In this document: positions 1-11,528 of the stretch, in pieces
Layout: every line of letters starts with the position of its first letter
Numbering within the stretch: the stretch's first letter is position 1
Origin: Paracoccus jeotgali
GTDB taxonomy: Bacteria > Pseudomonadota > Alphaproteobacteria > Rhodobacterales > Rhodobacteraceae
Length of the DNA stretch: 64,000 bases
Reading direction: 5' to 3'
Assembly: GCF_002865605.1 (NCBI RefSeq)
Contig: NZ_CP025583.1
Span: 1,902,501 to 1,966,500 of the forward strand
Notes under the pieces: generated by a model
Databases searched by the model: none
Told to the model about the DNA's origin: nothing
What the model saw: the letters and a program-made list of their open reading frames with translations, nothing else
Translations under genes and position numbers: made by a program

Positions 1-87
1 GGTGCGCGCGCCATCCTCGGGGTCGGAGCGGCCCTGCCATTCGGGCGCGGGCTGGTGGGAGACAGTGTCGTTCGGGGCATCATTCAT
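1..87 (-). CDS. hutG: Formimidoylglutamase, N-terminal fragment (cut by window edge)
   Basis: Only the first 29 codons are present; the gene runs out of the window at base 1. The reading starts ATG-AAT-GAT at 87 and contains WQGRSDPEDG, which resembles the opening of arginase-fold formimidoylglutamases (W-x-GR-x-DP-E-x-G). That enzyme would hydrolyse formimidoyl-glutamate to glutamate and formamide, the last step of histidine breakdown. It lies six bases downstream of the hutU stop on the same strand, which supports membership of the hut operon. The alternative HutG (N-formylglutamate deformylase) has a different N-terminus, but with so little sequence the call is moderate. Confidence 0.68.
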   Translation of the reverse strand, partial: MNDAPNDTVSHQPAPEWQGRSDPEDGART

Positions 88-93
88 CGCGGA

Positions 94-1791
94 TCATCCA
101 AGTATGGCGGGCAGGTTCAGCCCATGCTCACGCGCACAGTCCAGCGCGATCTCATAGCCTGCATCCGCATGGCGCCAGACGCCAGAGGCCGGGTCGTTCC
201 ACAGCACCCGTTCCAGCCGCAGCGCGGCCTCGGGCGTGCCATCGGCGCAGATCACTACACCGGCATGTTGCGAGAACCCCATCCCTACCCCGCCGCCGTG
301 GTGCAGGCTGACCCATGTCGCCCCCGAGGCGGTGTTGACCAGCGCGTTCAGCAATGGCCAGTCCGACACCGCGTCCGAGCCGTCGCGCATCGCCTCGGTC
401 TCGCGGTTGGGCGAGGCGACCGAGCCGGCGTCGAGGTGGTCGCGCCCGATCACCACCGGCGCCTTCAGCTCGCCCGAGGCGACCATGGCGTTGAATTTCA
501 GCCCCGCCCGGTGCCGCTCGCCCAGACCCAGCCAGCAGATCCGCGCCGGCAGGCCCTGAAAGGCGATCCGGTCGCGCGCCATGTCCAGCCAGCGATGCAG
601 ATGGGTGTTGTCGGGAAACAGCGCCTTCATGGCGCGGTCGGTCTTGTAGATATCCTCGGGGTCGCCCGACAGCGCGCACCAGCGGAACGGCCCGATCCCC
701 TTGCAGAACAGCGGGCGGATATAGGCGGGCACGAAGCCGGGAAAGGCGAAGGCGTCCTGCAGCCCCTCGTCAAACGCGACCTGGCGGATGTTGTTGCCGT
801 AATCCAGCACCGGGACGCCCGCCTGCCAGAATCCAACCATCGCCGCGACCTGCTCGCGGATCGAGGCACGCGCGGCTGCCGCGACCTCTTTCGGGCGGCT
901 CTCTTGCGCCTCGCGCCAGGCGCCAAGCTGCCAGCCGCGCGGCAGATAGCCACGCAGCGGGTCATGGGCCGAGGTCTGGTCGGTCACGATGTCAGGGCGG
1001 CCATTCGGCATCGCCTCGCCCGCCTGCATCCGCCGCAGCAGTTCCGGAAACACGTCGGCGGCATTGCCGATCAGCGCCACCGATTTCGCCTGCCCGTCGC
1101 GGGTCCAGCGGTCGATCATCGCCAGCGCCTCGTCCAGCGACTGGGTCTTTTCGTCGCAATAGCCGGTGCGGATGCGGAAATCGGCGCGGGTCTCGTCACA
1201 TTCGACGGCCAGACAGCAGGCGCCCGCCATCACGGCCGCCAAGGGCTGCGCGCCGCCCATCCCGCCCAGGCCCCCGGTCAGGATCCAGCGGCCGGTCAGA
1301 TCGCCGCCATAATGCTGCCGCCCGGCCTCGGCAAAGGTCTCGTAGGTGCCCTGCACGATGCCTTGCGTGCCGATATAGATCCACGACCCCGCCGTCATCT
1401 GGCCATACATCGCCAGCCCCTTGCGATCGAGTTCGTTGAAATGGTCCCAAGTCGCCCAATGCGGCACCAGGTTCGAATTCGCGATCAGCACCCGCGGCGC
1501 GTCGGCATGGGTCTGGATTACCGCGACGGGCTTGCCGGACTGGACGACCAGCGTCTGGTCGTGATCCAGCTTTTTCAGCGCATCCACGATCAGGTCGAAA
1601 TCGCGCCATGTCCGCGCCGCGCGCCCGATGCCGCCATAGACGACCAGCTCATGCGGGTTTTCGGCGACGTCGGGATGCAGGTTGTTCATCAGCATCCGCA
1701 GCGCGGCCTCGGTCTGCCAGCTTTTGGCGTTCAGCGTGGTGCCGGTGGGCGGGTAGATGTCGCGGCGATTGTGGCGGGGATCGGCGGTCAT
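94..1791 (-). CDS. hutU: Urocanate hydratase
   Basis: Converts urocanate to 4-imidazolone-5-propionate with tightly bound NAD+, step two of histidine degradation in the cytoplasm. The 565-residue product is the usual family length. It shows the glycine-rich NAD segment [12 protein letters not shown], and the conserved [12 protein letters not shown] block that carries the family's essential cysteine region. The start at 1791 ([10 protein letters not shown]) is chosen because the open frame upstream lies inside hutH and is not homologous. It follows hutH by 23 bases and precedes hutG, so it should be co-transcribed from the promoter in front of hutI. Confidence 0.97.
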   Translation of the reverse strand: MTADPRHNRRDIYPPTGTTLNAKSWQTEAALRMLMNNLHPDVAENPHELVVYGGIGRAARTWRDFDLIVDALKKLDHDQTLVVQSGKPVAVIQTHADAPRVLIANSNLVPHWATWDHFNELDRKGLAMYGQMTAGSWIYIGTQGIVQGTYETFAEAGRQHYGGDLTGRWILTGGLGGMGGAQPLAAVMAGACCLAVECDETRADFRIRTGYCDEKTQSLDEALAMIDRWTRDGQAKSVALIGNAADVFPELLRRMQAGEAMPNGRPDIVTDQTSAHDPLRGYLPRGWQLGAWREAQESRPKEVAAAARASIREQVAAMVGFWQAGVPVLDYGNNIRQVAFDEGLQDAFAFPGFVPAYIRPLFCKGIGPFRWCALSGDPEDIYKTDRAMKALFPDNTHLHRWLDMARDRIAFQGLPARICWLGLGERHRAGLKFNAMVASGELKAPVVIGRDHLDAGSVASPNRETEAMRDGSDAVSDWPLLNALVNTASGATWVSLHHGGGVGMGFSQHAGVVICADGTPEAALRLERVLWNDPASGVWRHADAGYEIALDCAREHGLNLPAILG

Positions 1792-1814
1792 GGGCACTCC
1801 GTGGTCAAGGGGCG

Positions 1815-3335
1815 TCAAAGCGGCAGCGAGACACCGGCGGCATCGGCCAGCCGCCCGCTTTCGATCAGCGCCTGCGCGGCGGCAAGGTCGGGGGCGAGAT
1901 AGCGGTCGGCCCCCATCGGGGCGATCTGCGCGCGCAGCGCGTCGATGGCGGCGCGGATCGGGGCGGAACTCGCCAGCGGCGCGCGAAAGGCGATGCCCTG
2001 GGCGGCGCAGATCGCCTCGACCCCGAGGATGCCGGACAGGTTCCCGCACATCCGGCCCAGACGCCGCGCGGCATGGGCGGCCATGCTGACGTGATCCTCT
2101 TGATTGGCTGAGGTGGGGGTCGAATCGACCGAACAGGGCGCGGCCAGATGCTTGTTCTCGCTCATCAAGGCCGCCGTCGTCACCTCGGCGATCATCAGCC
2201 CGCTGTTCAGCCCCGGTTCCGGGGTCAGGAAGGGCGGCAGCCCGAAACTGAGCGCCGGGTCCACCATCAGCGCCACCCGGCGCTGCGCGATGGCGCCGAT
2301 TTCGGCCACGGCCAGCGCGATCTGATCGGCGGCAAAGGCCACCGGCTCGGCATGGAAGTTCCCGCCCGAGACGATCTTGCCGTCGGACAGCACCAGCGGG
2401 TTGTCGGTGGCGCCATTCGCCTCGGTCAGCAGGGTCGCGGCGGCGAAGCGCAGCAGGTCCATCGCCGCGCCGGTCACCTGCGGTTGGCAGCGGATGCAAT
2501 AAGGGTCCTGCACGCGCAGATCGCCTTCGCGGTGGCTTTCGCGGATCTCGCTGCCCGACAGCAGCTCGCGCGCGATGGCGGCAACGGCGATCTGGCCGCG
2601 ATGGCCGCGCAATTCGTGGATCTGAGGGTGCAGCGGCGCGGTCGAGCCCATGACGGCGTCGGTGGACATGGCCCCGGTCAGGATCGCGCCGCGCAGTCCG
2701 GTCCAGGCGCGGAACAGGCCGATCAGCGCCAGCGCGGTCGAAAACTGCGTGCCGTTGATCAGCGCCAGCCCCTCTTTCGCACCCAGCACGACCGGCCTCA
2801 GCCCGGCGCGTTCCAGCGCCGCACCGCCCGGCATCCGCTCGCCTTTGAAGAACGCCTCGCCATGGCCCAGCATCACCGCCGCCATATGCGCCAAGGGCGC
2901 CAGATCACCCGAGGCGCCGACGCTGCCCTGATCGGGGATCATGGGCGTGACGCCGCGCGCCAGCATCCCCTCGATCAGGGTGACGATCTGGGGCCGGACA
3001 CCCGACGCGCCGCGCCCGAGGCCCAGCAGCTTCAGCGCCATCATCATCCGGGCGGCGGGGATCTCCAGCGGCTCGCCCAGCCCGCAGCAATGGGACAGGA
3101 TCAGGTTCTGTTGCAGCAGCGCCGTGTCCTCGGGCGCGATCCTCACCGAGGCGAGCTTGCCGAAGCCGGTGTTGACGCCGTAAACCGCCGCGCTGCCCTG
3201 CGCCGCCGCCGCGATGGCCGCGGCCGAGGCCTGTATTCCCGGCATCGCGGACTCATGCAGCCGCACCGCCGTGCCGTCGCGCCAGATGGCTTCCAACTGC
3301 GCCAGCGTCGTCTGGCCGGGGATCAGTGTCAGCAT
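1815..3335 (-). CDS. hutH: Histidine ammonia-lyase
   Basis: Deaminates L-histidine to urocanate, the committing step of the hut pathway. The 506-residue protein carries the [15 protein letters not shown] block; Ala141-Ser142-Gly143 would cyclise to the MIO electrophile. The C-terminal [11 protein letters not shown] segment is also typical. The ATG at 3335 overlaps the hutI stop by seven bases (ATGCTGA), so translation is probably coupled. The length matches the family (about 500-510). Confidence 0.97.
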   Translation of the reverse strand: MLTLIPGQTTLAQLEAIWRDGTAVRLHESAMPGIQASAAAIAAAAQGSAAVYGVNTGFGKLASVRIAPEDTALLQQNLILSHCCGLGEPLEIPAARMMMALKLLGLGRGASGVRPQIVTLIEGMLARGVTPMIPDQGSVGASGDLAPLAHMAAVMLGHGEAFFKGERMPGGAALERAGLRPVVLGAKEGLALINGTQFSTALALIGLFRAWTGLRGAILTGAMSTDAVMGSTAPLHPQIHELRGHRGQIAVAAIARELLSGSEIRESHREGDLRVQDPYCIRCQPQVTGAAMDLLRFAAATLLTEANGATDNPLVLSDGKIVSGGNFHAEPVAFAADQIALAVAEIGAIAQRRVALMVDPALSFGLPPFLTPEPGLNSGLMIAEVTTAALMSENKHLAAPCSVDSTPTSANQEDHVSMAAHAARRLGRMCGNLSGILGVEAICAAQGIAFRAPLASSAPIRAAIDALRAQIAPMGADRYLAPDLAAAQALIESGRLADAAGVSLPL

Positions 3336-4525
3336 CTTTCACCCTCGAAATAGCGCGCATGCAGCGGGTTGAAGCCGATGCGATAGGACAGCTCGGCCGG
3401 GTGGTCGATGTCCCAGACCGCCAGATCGGCGCGGTTGCCGACCGCGATCACGCCGCAATCCGTCAGCCCCAGCGCGCGGGCGGCGTTGGCGGTCACCCCG
3501 CGCAGACATTCCTCGGGCGTCAGACGGAACAGCGTGGCCCCCATGTTCATCGTCAGCAGGATCGAGGTCAGCGGCGACGTCCCCGGGTTGCAGTCACTCG
3601 CCAGCGCCATCACCGTGCCGGCCTGACGAAAGGCCGCGATGGGCGGCAGGCGGGTTTCCCGCAGCGTATAGAAGGCGCCGGGCAGCAAGGTGGCGACGGT
3701 CCCGGCCTGCGCCATGGCGGCCGCATCCCCGGAATCGGCGTATTCGAGATGATCCGCCGACAGCCCGCCCCGCTGCGCGACCAGACGGCTGCCGCCCTGA
3801 TGCGACAACTGCTCGGCATGCAGCTTGACCGGCAGACCCAGCGCGGCAGCGGCATCGAACAGCCGCGCCATCTGCGCGGCGGAAAAGGCGATCTCCTCGC
3901 AAAAACCGTCCACCGCATCGACCAGCCCCTCGGCATGGGCGGCGGTCAGGCCGGGAATGGCGATCTGATCCAGATAATCATCGCTGCGGCCGGCATATTC
4001 GGGCGGCACGGCATGGGCGGCGAGCCAGCTTGTGACAATGCGAACCGGCCGCAGCCGGGCCAACCGCCGGGCCGCGCGCAGCATCTTCAACTCGTCGTCG
4101 ATGGTCAGCCCATAGCCGGATTTGATCTCGACGGTGGCCACGCCCTCGGCCACCAGCGCATCAAGTCGCGGCAGCGCGGCGTCGACCAACTCATCCTCGC
4201 TGGCGGCGCGGGTCGCGGTCACGGTGGACAGGATGCCGCCGCCAGCCCGCGCGATCTCCTGATACGAGGCACCCTGCAGCCGCATCTCGAACTCGCGGGC
4301 GCGGTCGCCGGCAAAGACCAGATGGGTATGGCAGTCGATCAGCGCCGGGGTGACGACGCGCCCGCCCAGATCGGTGATTTCGGCGTCCTCGAACCCCGCC
4401 GGGATGCTGCCCATCGCCTCGATGCGCCCATCGGCCAGCACCAGCGGCCCATCGCGCAGCTGATACCCCGCCGCTCCCGGCTGACAGGTCAGCAGACGCA
4501 GATTGTCCAGAACGCGGCGAATCAT
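3329..4525 (-). CDS. hutI: Imidazolonepropionase
   Basis: Metal-dependent amidohydrolase that opens 4-imidazolone-5-propionate to N-formimidoyl-glutamate. The metal-binding HxH is seen in [12 protein letters not shown], and later blocks ([29 protein letters not shown]) fit HutI. I choose the ATG at 4525 (398 residues) over one at 4549: an AGGAGG sits five bases upstream of 4525, and the longer version would begin inside the palindrome at 4549-4558. It is the first gene of the minus-strand hut operon, divergent from hutC. Confidence 0.95.
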   Translation of the reverse strand: MIRRVLDNLRLLTCQPGAAGYQLRDGPLVLADGRIEAMGSIPAGFEDAEITDLGGRVVTPALIDCHTHLVFAGDRAREFEMRLQGASYQEIARAGGGILSTVTATRAASEDELVDAALPRLDALVAEGVATVEIKSGYGLTIDDELKMLRAARRLARLRPVRIVTSWLAAHAVPPEYAGRSDDYLDQIAIPGLTAAHAEGLVDAVDGFCEEIAFSAAQMARLFDAAAALGLPVKLHAEQLSHQGGSRLVAQRGGLSADHLEYADSGDAAAMAQAGTVATLLPGAFYTLRETRLPPIAAFRQAGTVMALASDCNPGTSPLTSILLTMNMGATLFRLTPEECLRGVTANAARALGLTDCGVIAVGNRADLAVWDIDHPAELSYRIGFNPLHARYFEGERC

Positions 4526-4548
4526 CCACCCCTCCTCGCTTGCATCCA

Positions 4549-4558
4549 TGACTAGTCA
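4549..4558. promoter_or_regulatory. Palindrome, probable second HutC operator
   Basis: TGACTAGTCA is a perfect 10-base palindrome just upstream of the preferred hutI start. It shares the pattern TGnCTAGnCA with the stronger palindrome at 4571-4582, centre to centre 23 bases, about two helical turns. This suggests a second repressor site. Function is inferred only from position and similarity. Confidence 0.5.
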
Positions 4559-4570
4559 GGGCGGGTTATT

Positions 4571-4582
4571 ATGTCTAGACAT
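4571..4582. promoter_or_regulatory. Palindromic HutC operator between hutI and hutC
   Basis: ATGTCTAGACAT is a perfect 12-base palindrome in the 86-base gap between the divergent hutI and hutC genes. GntR/HutC repressors in other bacteria bind ATGTATATACAT-like sites, and this differs only in the core. It overlaps -10-like hexamers in both directions (CATAAT on the minus strand, TATTAT on the plus strand), so a bound repressor would block both promoters and urocanate would relieve it. Confidence 0.7.
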
Positions 4583-4611
4583 ATCCGGCGAGGGATTTGA
4601 AAGGGCGGCAC

Positions 4612-5268
4612 ATGGCGCGACATGACGAGATCCGGGCCGAGATGATGCGGCGGATCAACGCTGGCGAATGGCCGGTGAACCGGGACATCCCGAGCGAGGT
4701 CGAGCTGGGGGTCGAGTTCGGCGTGGCGCGCGGCACCATCCAGCGCGCGCTGTCCTCTCTGGTCGCACAGGGCCTGATCGAGCGTCGCCGCCGCGCCGGC
4801 AGCCGCGTCGTGCCGCGCACCGCCCATGCCTCGCGCCTCAGCATCCCGCTGATCCGGGAAGAGATCGAGGATCGCGGCTTCGCCTATGGCTATCGCCTGC
4901 TGGACCGCGCGGTCGTGGGCGGACCAGTGCCGCATCTGCGCCTGTGCTGCCTGCACATCGCCGACGGCCAGCCGTTCCAGTTGGAGCGCCGGGTGATCAG
5001 CCTGACTGCCCTGCCCCAAGCCGAGGCGCAGCCGTTCGACATGTCCGGCCCGAATGAGTGGCTGGTCCGAGAGGTCCCCGCCAGCCGCGTCACCACCCGC
5101 ATCAGCGCCGAGGCCGCCGATCCCGACAGCGCCGCCATGCTGGCCCTGCCGCCGGGCGCCCCGCTGCTGGTGGTTGCGCGGCAGACCTTTCTGGCCGACG
5201 CGCCCCTGACCCGCGTCCGCCTGCTGCACCCGGCCGAAAGCTATGCGGTGACGACCGAGTCATTCTAG
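4612..5268 (+). CDS. hutC: Histidine utilisation repressor, GntR family
   Basis: Transcriptional repressor of the hut operon; in relatives urocanate is the inducer. The first 70 residues are a winged helix of the GntR type (IPSEVELGVEFGVARGTIQR, then ALSSLVAQGLIERRRRAGSR). The rest is a UTRA ligand-binding domain, including the usual FQLERRVISL segment. ATG at 4612 (218 residues) is preferred over an in-frame TTG at 4597. It is divergent from hutIHUG with two palindromes in the gap, so it probably also represses itself. Confidence 0.93.
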   Translation: MARHDEIRAEMMRRINAGEWPVNRDIPSEVELGVEFGVARGTIQRALSSLVAQGLIERRRRAGSRVVPRTAHASRLSIPLIREEIEDRGFAYGYRLLDRAVVGGPVPHLRLCCLHIADGQPFQLERRVISLTALPQAEAQPFDMSGPNEWLVREVPASRVTTRISAEAADPDSAAMLALPPGAPLLVVARQTFLADAPLTRVRLLHPAESYAVTTESF

Positions 5269-5444
5269 CTACGCGCCGCAGCGCGCTGGCTGGGCGAGAG
5301 GTGTTCTTCGCTTACCGGCCTGCCTCGGCCCCACACACACCGGCTCGAACCCGCCCCACCGCAAAGCCTCACCCTCTGCCCCTACTGATCCCTCAGCCCA
5401 GCACGGCCTTCCGCCGACCCCATTTGAGGCCGGCGGAGTGTCGA

Positions 5445-7601
5445 TCAACTCTGCGCCGCCCAGATCTTCTGCTCGCGGCTGAAGTAGCGTTGCTTGGCCG
5501 CCTCGGGCAGGTCCGAGAGGCTGACCACGCCCTCGTCGGTGCTCACCCCGGCCTTTTCCAGAAGCGGCTTGGCGCCGTCGCTATGGCCGATGGCCTTGCA
5601 ATGGGCGAAGGCGTCCGAGACGAAGTCGATGGCGGGCTTGTGCTTGCACAGCTTTTCCGCCGCCGCCTCGGTCAGGACCAGCGCGATGGCGTCCACCAGC
5701 ACCGAGGGCGTGCCGTCGAGCTGACCGTCGCGCAGGCCCCGGCGCGGGGCGATCAGGGCGGCGGTGCCGCCTTCGGCCTCGATGGCCGAGGTGAGCGTGT
5801 CGATCTCGTCCTGGTCGCTGTCGTCGTCGACGAGGACGCCGATCTTGCGGCCCTTCAGCGTCTCAAGCGCGTTCTTCAGGATCGACAGCGCGTCCGAGGG
5901 CTGCATCTCCACCGTCTCGCTGGCCGCGGGGGCGCGTTCGGGCAGGTCGAGGTCCAGCCCCTTGGCGACCCGCTGGGCCAGCGCCTCGTCGATATTGCGA
6001 AGCTGCGCCAGCACGTTGATGCGGACATGAGGTAGATCGACCTTGGACAGCTCGAAGGTGAAGGCAGCGGCGATGTGGTCCTGCTCGACCTCGGTCTGGC
6101 TGACATAGAACAGCCGCGCATGGCTGAAATGATCGGCGAACTTGTCGGCGCGGACGCGCAGCTTCTGGTTGGCATCCTCGCGCTGATCCATGCGGCGGAT
6201 GGTCTGGAAGCCCTGATCCGAGGGACGCGGACCGGGGTCCTCGCCCGCCCGGTCGAGGCTGTTGGGTTCGTAGTTCGACCGGCCCTTGTGGATCAGCGTC
6301 TGCATCATGCCGTCGCGCTGCATGTTGGCGAAGGGGCAGCGCGGGGCGTTGATCGGGATCTGGAAGAAATTCGCCGTTCCCAGCCGCGATTTCTGCGTGT
6401 CGAGATAGCTGAACAGCCGCCCCTGCAGCAGCGGATCGTCGGTAAAGTCGATCCCCGGCGGCACGTTCTGGGGCATGAAGGCCACCTGCTCGGTCTCGGC
6501 GAAGAAGTTGTCCGGGTTGCGGTTCAACTGCAGCGTGCCGATGATCTGGACCGGCACGTCCTCTTCCGGGATCAGTTTCGTCGCGTCGAGCACGTCATAG
6601 AACTGCGAATCCGCGAACTCGGAATCGAAGACTTGGATGCCCAGATCGTATTCCGGGAACTCGCCGCGGTCGATGGCCTCCCACAGGTCGCGGCGGTTGA
6701 AGTCGGGATCGGCGCCGCTGACCTTGACGGCCTCGTCCCACAGCAGCGACTGCATCCCCAGCCGGGGCTTCCAATGGAACTTGACGAAGCTGACATCGCC
6801 GTCGGCGTTGACCATGCGGAAGGTGTGGACGCCAAACCCCTCCATCATGCGGAAGCTGCGCGGCAGGGCGCGGTCGGACATCAGCCACATGACGGTGTGC
6901 AGGGTTTCCGGCATCAGCCCGACGAAATCCCAGAAGGTGTCATGGGCCGAGGCCGCCTGCGGGAACATCCGGTCGGCCTCGGGCTTCACAGCGTGGACGA
7001 GGTCGGGGAACTTCATCGCGTCCTGAATGAAGAAGGGCGCGAAGTTGTTGGCGACCAGATCCCAGTTGCCTTCCTGCGTATAGAACTTGGTGGCAAAGCC
7101 CCGCACGTCGCGGGGCGTGTCCTTGGACCCTTTCGAGCCGGCGACGGTGGAAAACCGGGTGAAGGTCTCGCAGCTGTTGCCTTCCTCCTGAAACAGCGCC
7201 GCGCGGGTCAGTTCGGGGATGGCGCGGGTGACGGTGAAGGTGCCATGCGCGCCCGATCCCCGGGCATGGACGATGCGTTCGGGGATGCGTTCATGATCGA
7301 AATGGAAGATCTTTTCGCGCAGCACGAAATCTTCCAGCAACGCCGGCCCGCGCGGCCCGGCCTTCAGGGTGTTCTGGTTGTCGCTGATCGGCACGCCATG
7401 ATCGGTGGTCATCACGCCAGAGCCGTCGCGCTGCTGCGTCTCGCCCCCGCTGCCCTGCGGCAGGTCCGAGACGCGGTTCATCGCGTCCTTGCTGGCCTTG
7501 GCGGCTGAATCCATCTTGCCGTGTTTGGCGCCCGGTGCGGGTTCTGGCGTGTTCCTGACCTGGTCGTTGCTGCGGTCGTCTCCGGCGGGGCGGTCGGTCA
7601 T
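5445..7601 (-). CDS. katE: Large-subunit (HPII-type) catalase
   Basis: Haem catalase converting hydrogen peroxide to water and oxygen. The core shows [14 protein letters not shown] (distal histidine), [16 protein letters not shown] (conserved Asn) and [14 protein letters not shown] (proximal tyrosine). At 718 residues it is a large clade II enzyme: after the core comes a roughly 150-residue flavodoxin-like domain ([18 protein letters not shown] onward) as in E. coli HPII. The first 70 residues are polar and probably disordered. The start at 7601 has AAGAGGGA upstream; the open frame beyond it is not homologous. The 176 bases between this stop and hutC hold nothing I recognise. Confidence 0.94.
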   Translation of the reverse strand: MTDRPAGDDRSNDQVRNTPEPAPGAKHGKMDSAAKASKDAMNRVSDLPQGSGGETQQRDGSGVMTTDHGVPISDNQNTLKAGPRGPALLEDFVLREKIFHFDHERIPERIVHARGSGAHGTFTVTRAIPELTRAALFQEEGNSCETFTRFSTVAGSKGSKDTPRDVRGFATKFYTQEGNWDLVANNFAPFFIQDAMKFPDLVHAVKPEADRMFPQAASAHDTFWDFVGLMPETLHTVMWLMSDRALPRSFRMMEGFGVHTFRMVNADGDVSFVKFHWKPRLGMQSLLWDEAVKVSGADPDFNRRDLWEAIDRGEFPEYDLGIQVFDSEFADSQFYDVLDATKLIPEEDVPVQIIGTLQLNRNPDNFFAETEQVAFMPQNVPPGIDFTDDPLLQGRLFSYLDTQKSRLGTANFFQIPINAPRCPFANMQRDGMMQTLIHKGRSNYEPNSLDRAGEDPGPRPSDQGFQTIRRMDQREDANQKLRVRADKFADHFSHARLFYVSQTEVEQDHIAAAFTFELSKVDLPHVRINVLAQLRNIDEALAQRVAKGLDLDLPERAPAASETVEMQPSDALSILKNALETLKGRKIGVLVDDDSDQDEIDTLTSAIEAEGGTAALIAPRRGLRDGQLDGTPSVLVDAIALVLTEAAAEKLCKHKPAIDFVSDAFAHCKAIGHSDGAKPLLEKAGVSTDEGVVSLSDLPEAAKQRYFSREQKIWAAQS

Positions 7602-7862
7602 GGCGATCCCTCTTGATCTGGCTGGTTTGGCCCCGGCGCGATAGGGTCGGGGCGCGGCTGGCATAGGGGGCAGGCATCGGACGGGGCGGGCGGTCTGGTG
7701 GCGACCCCGCGTTTGCCGTCCGGGCGGTGCACCGTGCTGAAACCGGCGAGGGGTCGGAAAGTTCCGCTTCCCGGTGCGGGGAACGCCGCCGCGGTCGCCG
7801 GAAAGCGCCATGCGAGGCGGATCGACGCTGACAGACCCGCCGATCTGGGCTAACTGCATGCC

Positions 7863-9086
7863 ATGTTGACCAATGCACGCCCCCGTCCCGGCCGGATCGG
7901 CTTTATCCTTCTGATGGTTCTGGTCGGTCTGAACCTGCGCCCGGCGCTGTCCTCGCTGGCCCCGCTGCTGCCCCGGATCGAGCGCGAGGGCGAGTTGTCG
8001 GTGCTGATGCTGTCCTCGCTGACGACGCTGCCGGTGGTTTGTCTGGGCCTGTTCGCGCCGCTGGCCCTGTGGCTCGCCAAGCGGCTGGGGATGGAGCGGA
8101 GCATCGCGCTTGGCCTGACCATCCTCAGCGTCGGGTTGATCCTGCGCGGTGTCGCCACGGCGCCGGCGCTGTTCGCGGGCACGCTGCTGGCGGGTGCGGC
8201 GATCGCCATTGTCGGCACGCTGCTGCCGGCGCTGGTGATGCGCGAACTGGCGGGCAGCGCCGATCTGGTCACCGGCGTCTATACCATGGCGCTGTGTCTG
8301 GGCGGGGCCCTGGGCGCAGGGCTGAGCATCCCGCTGGCCGATCTGATGGAGAGCTGGCCCGCGAGCCTGATGTCATGGGCCGGGCTGTCGCTGGCGGCAC
8401 TGCTGGCGTGGTGGCTGGCGATGCCGCAATCGGCCCCGGACCGCAAGCTGCGCGTGGCCAAGGGCAACACGCTGTCCATGCTGCGTCAGCCGTTGGCGTG
8501 GCAGGTCATGGTGATGATGGGCAGCCAGTCCTCGCTGGCCTATATCGTCTTCGGCTGGCTGCCGACGCTGCTGGTGGCGCGCGGCTATAGCGAAGGCGAG
8601 GCCGGCTGGCTGATGAGCGTGTCGATCCTGACGCAGCTGGTTTCAGCCATCGGCGCGCCGTGGCTGGCGCGGATGCACAGGGACCAGCGCCCGATGCTGA
8701 TGCTGGTCGTGGGGCTGGTGGCGGCAGGGCTGTGGGTGCTGCTGATCGGCCCGTCGGCGCTGCGCTGGCCGGGCAGCCTGCTGCTGGGGCTGGGTCAGGG
8801 CGGGCTGTTCAGCCTGGCGCTGACGCTGATCGTGCTGCGCAGCGGCAGCCCCGCCATCGCGGGCGAGTTGTCGGTTCTGGCGCAGGGCGGCGGCTATCTG
8901 ATGGCCGCTCTGGGCCCGCTGCTGGTCGGGCTGCTGCTGCACGCCGATGCCAGCATCGCGCGGATCACCTATGCGCTGTTCGCGATCCTCAGCGTCACCG
9001 CCACCATGGCGCTGCTGGCCGGGCGCAAGCTGCGGCTGGAACTGGACGGCGATGAGGGGCTGGTGACGGTGAATCAGCGGTTCTAG
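7863..9086 (+). CDS. MFS transporter, CynX/NimT family
   Basis: Integral inner-membrane protein of 407 residues with about twelve hydrophobic segments. The N-terminal GLNLRPALSSLAPLLPRIE block marks the CynX/NimT/YycB group of the major facilitator superfamily, whose members move cyanate, 2-nitroimidazole or remain uncharacterised. No cyanase gene is next to it, so the substrate cannot be named. The ribosome binding site is weak. It is divergent from katE across 261 bases in which I see no clear operator, and convergent with metE. Confidence 0.85.
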   Translation: MLTNARPRPGRIGFILLMVLVGLNLRPALSSLAPLLPRIEREGELSVLMLSSLTTLPVVCLGLFAPLALWLAKRLGMERSIALGLTILSVGLILRGVATAPALFAGTLLAGAAIAIVGTLLPALVMRELAGSADLVTGVYTMALCLGGALGAGLSIPLADLMESWPASLMSWAGLSLAALLAWWLAMPQSAPDRKLRVAKGNTLSMLRQPLAWQVMVMMGSQSSLAYIVFGWLPTLLVARGYSEGEAGWLMSVSILTQLVSAIGAPWLARMHRDQRPMLMLVVGLVAAGLWVLLIGPSALRWPGSLLLGLGQGGLFSLALTLIVLRSGSPAIAGELSVLAQGGGYLMAALGPLLVGLLLHADASIARITYALFAILSVTATMALLAGRKLRLELDGDEGLVTVNQRF

Positions 9087-9177
9087 CGGCTTTGCCGGGA
9101 CTGATTCAGGGCTGACGCTGTCGCTGCCGCGACCGCCTGAATGAAATGTCGCTCCGAGCGTCGTTCCGCAGCCCCTA

Positions 9178-9206
9178 CAACAGAAAGGGGCGCAAACCGC
9201 GCCCCT
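9178..9206 (-). terminator. Rho-independent terminator of metE
   Basis: An 8-base perfect stem, AGGGGCGC / GCGCCCCT (9186-9193 with 9199-9206), has a 5-base loop. On the minus strand it is followed by TTTCTGTT. It lies 22 bases past the metE stop in a convergent gap and could also stop transcripts from the MFS gene. Confidence 0.7.
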
Positions 9207-9227
9207 CCCTGTCAGCCCCACCACCAG

Positions 9228-11510
9228 TCACGCCGACCGCCGCGCCTCTGGCTGCACCGAGTCGCGCAGCTGCTTCGCCGCCGCCACCAAATGCGTCAGC
9301 GAGCGTTCGACCTCGGGCCAGCCGCGCGTCTTCAGCCCGCAATCGGGGTTCACCCACAACCGCTCGGGCGGGATCAGCGCCGCCGCGGCCTGCAGCAGCG
9401 CCACCATCGATGCCTCGTCCGGCACGCGCGGGCTGTGGATGTCCCAGACGCCCGGCCCGATCTGGTTCGGATAGGCGAAATCGTGGAAGGCCGACAGCAG
9501 TTCCATATCCGAACGCGAGGTCTCGATCGAGATCACATCCGCGTCCATCGCGGCAATTGCGGGCATGATGTCGTTGAACTCGGAATAGCACATATGGGTG
9601 TGGATCTGCGTCTCGTCCGAGACAGGCGAGGAAGCCAGCCGGAAACACGCCACCGCCCAATCCAGATACGCCGCCCGCTCGGCCTGGCGCAGGGGCAGCC
9701 CCTCGCGCAGCGCGGCCTCGTCGATCTGGATGATCGGCAGCCCGGCCTGTTCCAGATCCACCACTTCGTCCCGGATGGCCAGCGCGATTTGCCGACAGGT
9801 CTGGGCGCGGGGCTGGTCGTCGCGGACAAAGGACCATTGCAGGATCGTCACCGGCCCGGTCAGCATCCCCTTCATCGGGCGGTCGGTCTGCGCGGCGGCA
9901 AAGCGCGCCCAGTCCACCGTCATCGCGTCGGGCCGCGAGACATCGCCGAAGATCACCGGCGGCTTGACGCAGCGCGAGCCATAGGACTGGACCCAGCCGT
10001 TGCGGGTAAAGAAGAACCCGGCCAGACGCTCGCCGAAATATTCGACCATGTCGTTGCGCTCGAACTCGCCATGGACCAGCACGTCGAGGCCCAGTGCCTC
10101 TTGCCGCCGGATGCAGTCGCGGGTGCGGTCCTGCAGAAAGCCGTTATAGTCGGCGTCGTCCATCTCGCCCCGGCGATACGCGGCGCGGGCCTGACGGATA
10201 TCGGGCGTCTGCGGGAAGGACCCGATTGTGGTCGTCGGAAAGACCGGCAGCCCCAGCCGCGCCTGCTGCCTTGCGGCGCGCTCGGCATAGGGGCTGGCGC
10301 GGCGAAGATCGGCGTCAGCCACGCGCGCCACCCGCGCCTTGACGCTGGCGTCATGGATGCGCGGCGAGGCGCGGCGCGAGGCGATGGCCGCGTCGGCGCG
10401 GTCGAATGCCTCGGCCGCCGCCGCCCGCCCCCCTGCCGCCGCTGCCGCAAGGGCTGCGACCTCGTCCAGCTTTTGTCGCGCAAAGGCCAACCAGCTTGCC
10501 TGTTCCTCATCCAGCCCGCTCTCCAGCGCCAGATCGACCGGCACATGCAGCAGCGAGCAGGACGGCGCGACCTCGACCCGGTCCGGCCCCAGCCGCTCGA
10601 CCGCCCGCGTGGCCAGCGTCAAGGCCGCGCTCAGGTCGCTGCGCCAGATGTTGCGCCCGTCGATCAGACCCAGCGACAGCGTGCGCTCGCCGACGCGGTC
10701 CAGCACCGCGTCAAGCTGTGCAGGTGCGCGCACCAGATCGACATGCAGCCCCGCCACCGGCAACCCGCAGGCGAGGTCCGTATTGTCGCCCAGCGCGCCG
10801 AAATAGGTGGCGAGCAGGATGTGCGGACCGGCTTCGGCGAGGGCAGCATAGGCGCTTTGCAGCGCCGCGGCCTCGGGCTCGGTCAGGTCGCGGACCAGGA
10901 TCGGTTCGTCGATCTGCACCCAATCCGCGCCCGCCGCCTTCAGCCGCGACAAAAGCTCGGCATAGACCGCGACCACCTGCGGCAGCAGCGACAGCGGGTC
11001 AAAGCCCTCGGTCTTGGATTTGCCAAGCGCGAGCCACGTCACCGGCCCCAGCAGCACCGGGCGGGTGTGGATGCCCTGCGCCTTGGCCTCGGCGAAGCGC
11101 TGGACGGGCAGGTCATGGGCGAGATGCAGGTCCAGATCCGGCGTCAGTTCCGGGACGATATAGTGGTAATTGGTGTCGAACCACTTGGTCATCTCCATCG
11201 CCGGGGCGTGGGTGGTGCCCCGCGCCATGGCGAACAGCGCGTCGAGACCCTGACGTCCCGCAAAGCGCGGCGGCACGGCGCCCAGCAGCGCCGTCATATC
11301 CAGCACGTGATCGTAGAAAGAGAAATCATTCGACGGAATGCGCGTCAGCCCCGCCTTGACCTGCGCCGCCCAGTTCTGCTGCCGCAGTTCCGCGCCGAGC
11401 GCTTCCAGCGCGTCGGCGTCGATCTCTCCTTTCCAATGGGCCTCCAGCGCCCGTTTGAATTCGCGCCGTGCGCCGATGCGCGGATAGCCCAGATTTGCCG
11501 ATGCGACCAT
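9228..11510 (-). CDS. metE: Cobalamin-independent methionine synthase
   Basis: 5-methyltetrahydropteroyltriglutamate-homocysteine methyltransferase; makes methionine without B12. The 760-residue length matches MetE. The N-terminus [18 protein letters not shown] is diagnostic. Zinc ligands are visible in [14 protein letters not shown] (His and Cys) and in the C-terminal [13 protein letters not shown] block. GGAGGGTGAC precedes the ATG at 11510. It is divergent from a LysR regulator (metR), the classical arrangement. Confidence 0.97.
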   Translation of the reverse strand: MVASANLGYPRIGARREFKRALEAHWKGEIDADALEALGAELRQQNWAAQVKAGLTRIPSNDFSFYDHVLDMTALLGAVPPRFAGRQGLDALFAMARGTTHAPAMEMTKWFDTNYHYIVPELTPDLDLHLAHDLPVQRFAEAKAQGIHTRPVLLGPVTWLALGKSKTEGFDPLSLLPQVVAVYAELLSRLKAAGADWVQIDEPILVRDLTEPEAAALQSAYAALAEAGPHILLATYFGALGDNTDLACGLPVAGLHVDLVRAPAQLDAVLDRVGERTLSLGLIDGRNIWRSDLSAALTLATRAVERLGPDRVEVAPSCSLLHVPVDLALESGLDEEQASWLAFARQKLDEVAALAAAAAGGRAAAAEAFDRADAAIASRRASPRIHDASVKARVARVADADLRRASPYAERAARQQARLGLPVFPTTTIGSFPQTPDIRQARAAYRRGEMDDADYNGFLQDRTRDCIRRQEALGLDVLVHGEFERNDMVEYFGERLAGFFFTRNGWVQSYGSRCVKPPVIFGDVSRPDAMTVDWARFAAAQTDRPMKGMLTGPVTILQWSFVRDDQPRAQTCRQIALAIRDEVVDLEQAGLPIIQIDEAALREGLPLRQAERAAYLDWAVACFRLASSPVSDETQIHTHMCYSEFNDIMPAIAAMDADVISIETSRSDMELLSAFHDFAYPNQIGPGVWDIHSPRVPDEASMVALLQAAAALIPPERLWVNPDCGLKTRGWPEVERSLTHLVAAAKQLRDSVQPEARRSA

Positions 11511-11528
11511 GTCACCCTCCGTCAGCTG

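Noticed and set aside
3329..3335. hutI-hutH overlap as a frameshift or gene fusion
   Set aside because: Both proteins are complete and of normal length; the seven-base ATGCTGA overlap is ordinary coupling.
7863..9086. Cyanate transporter (cynX) as a firm assignment
   Set aside because: The family match is good but there is no cyanase or cyn regulator, so the substrate stays open.
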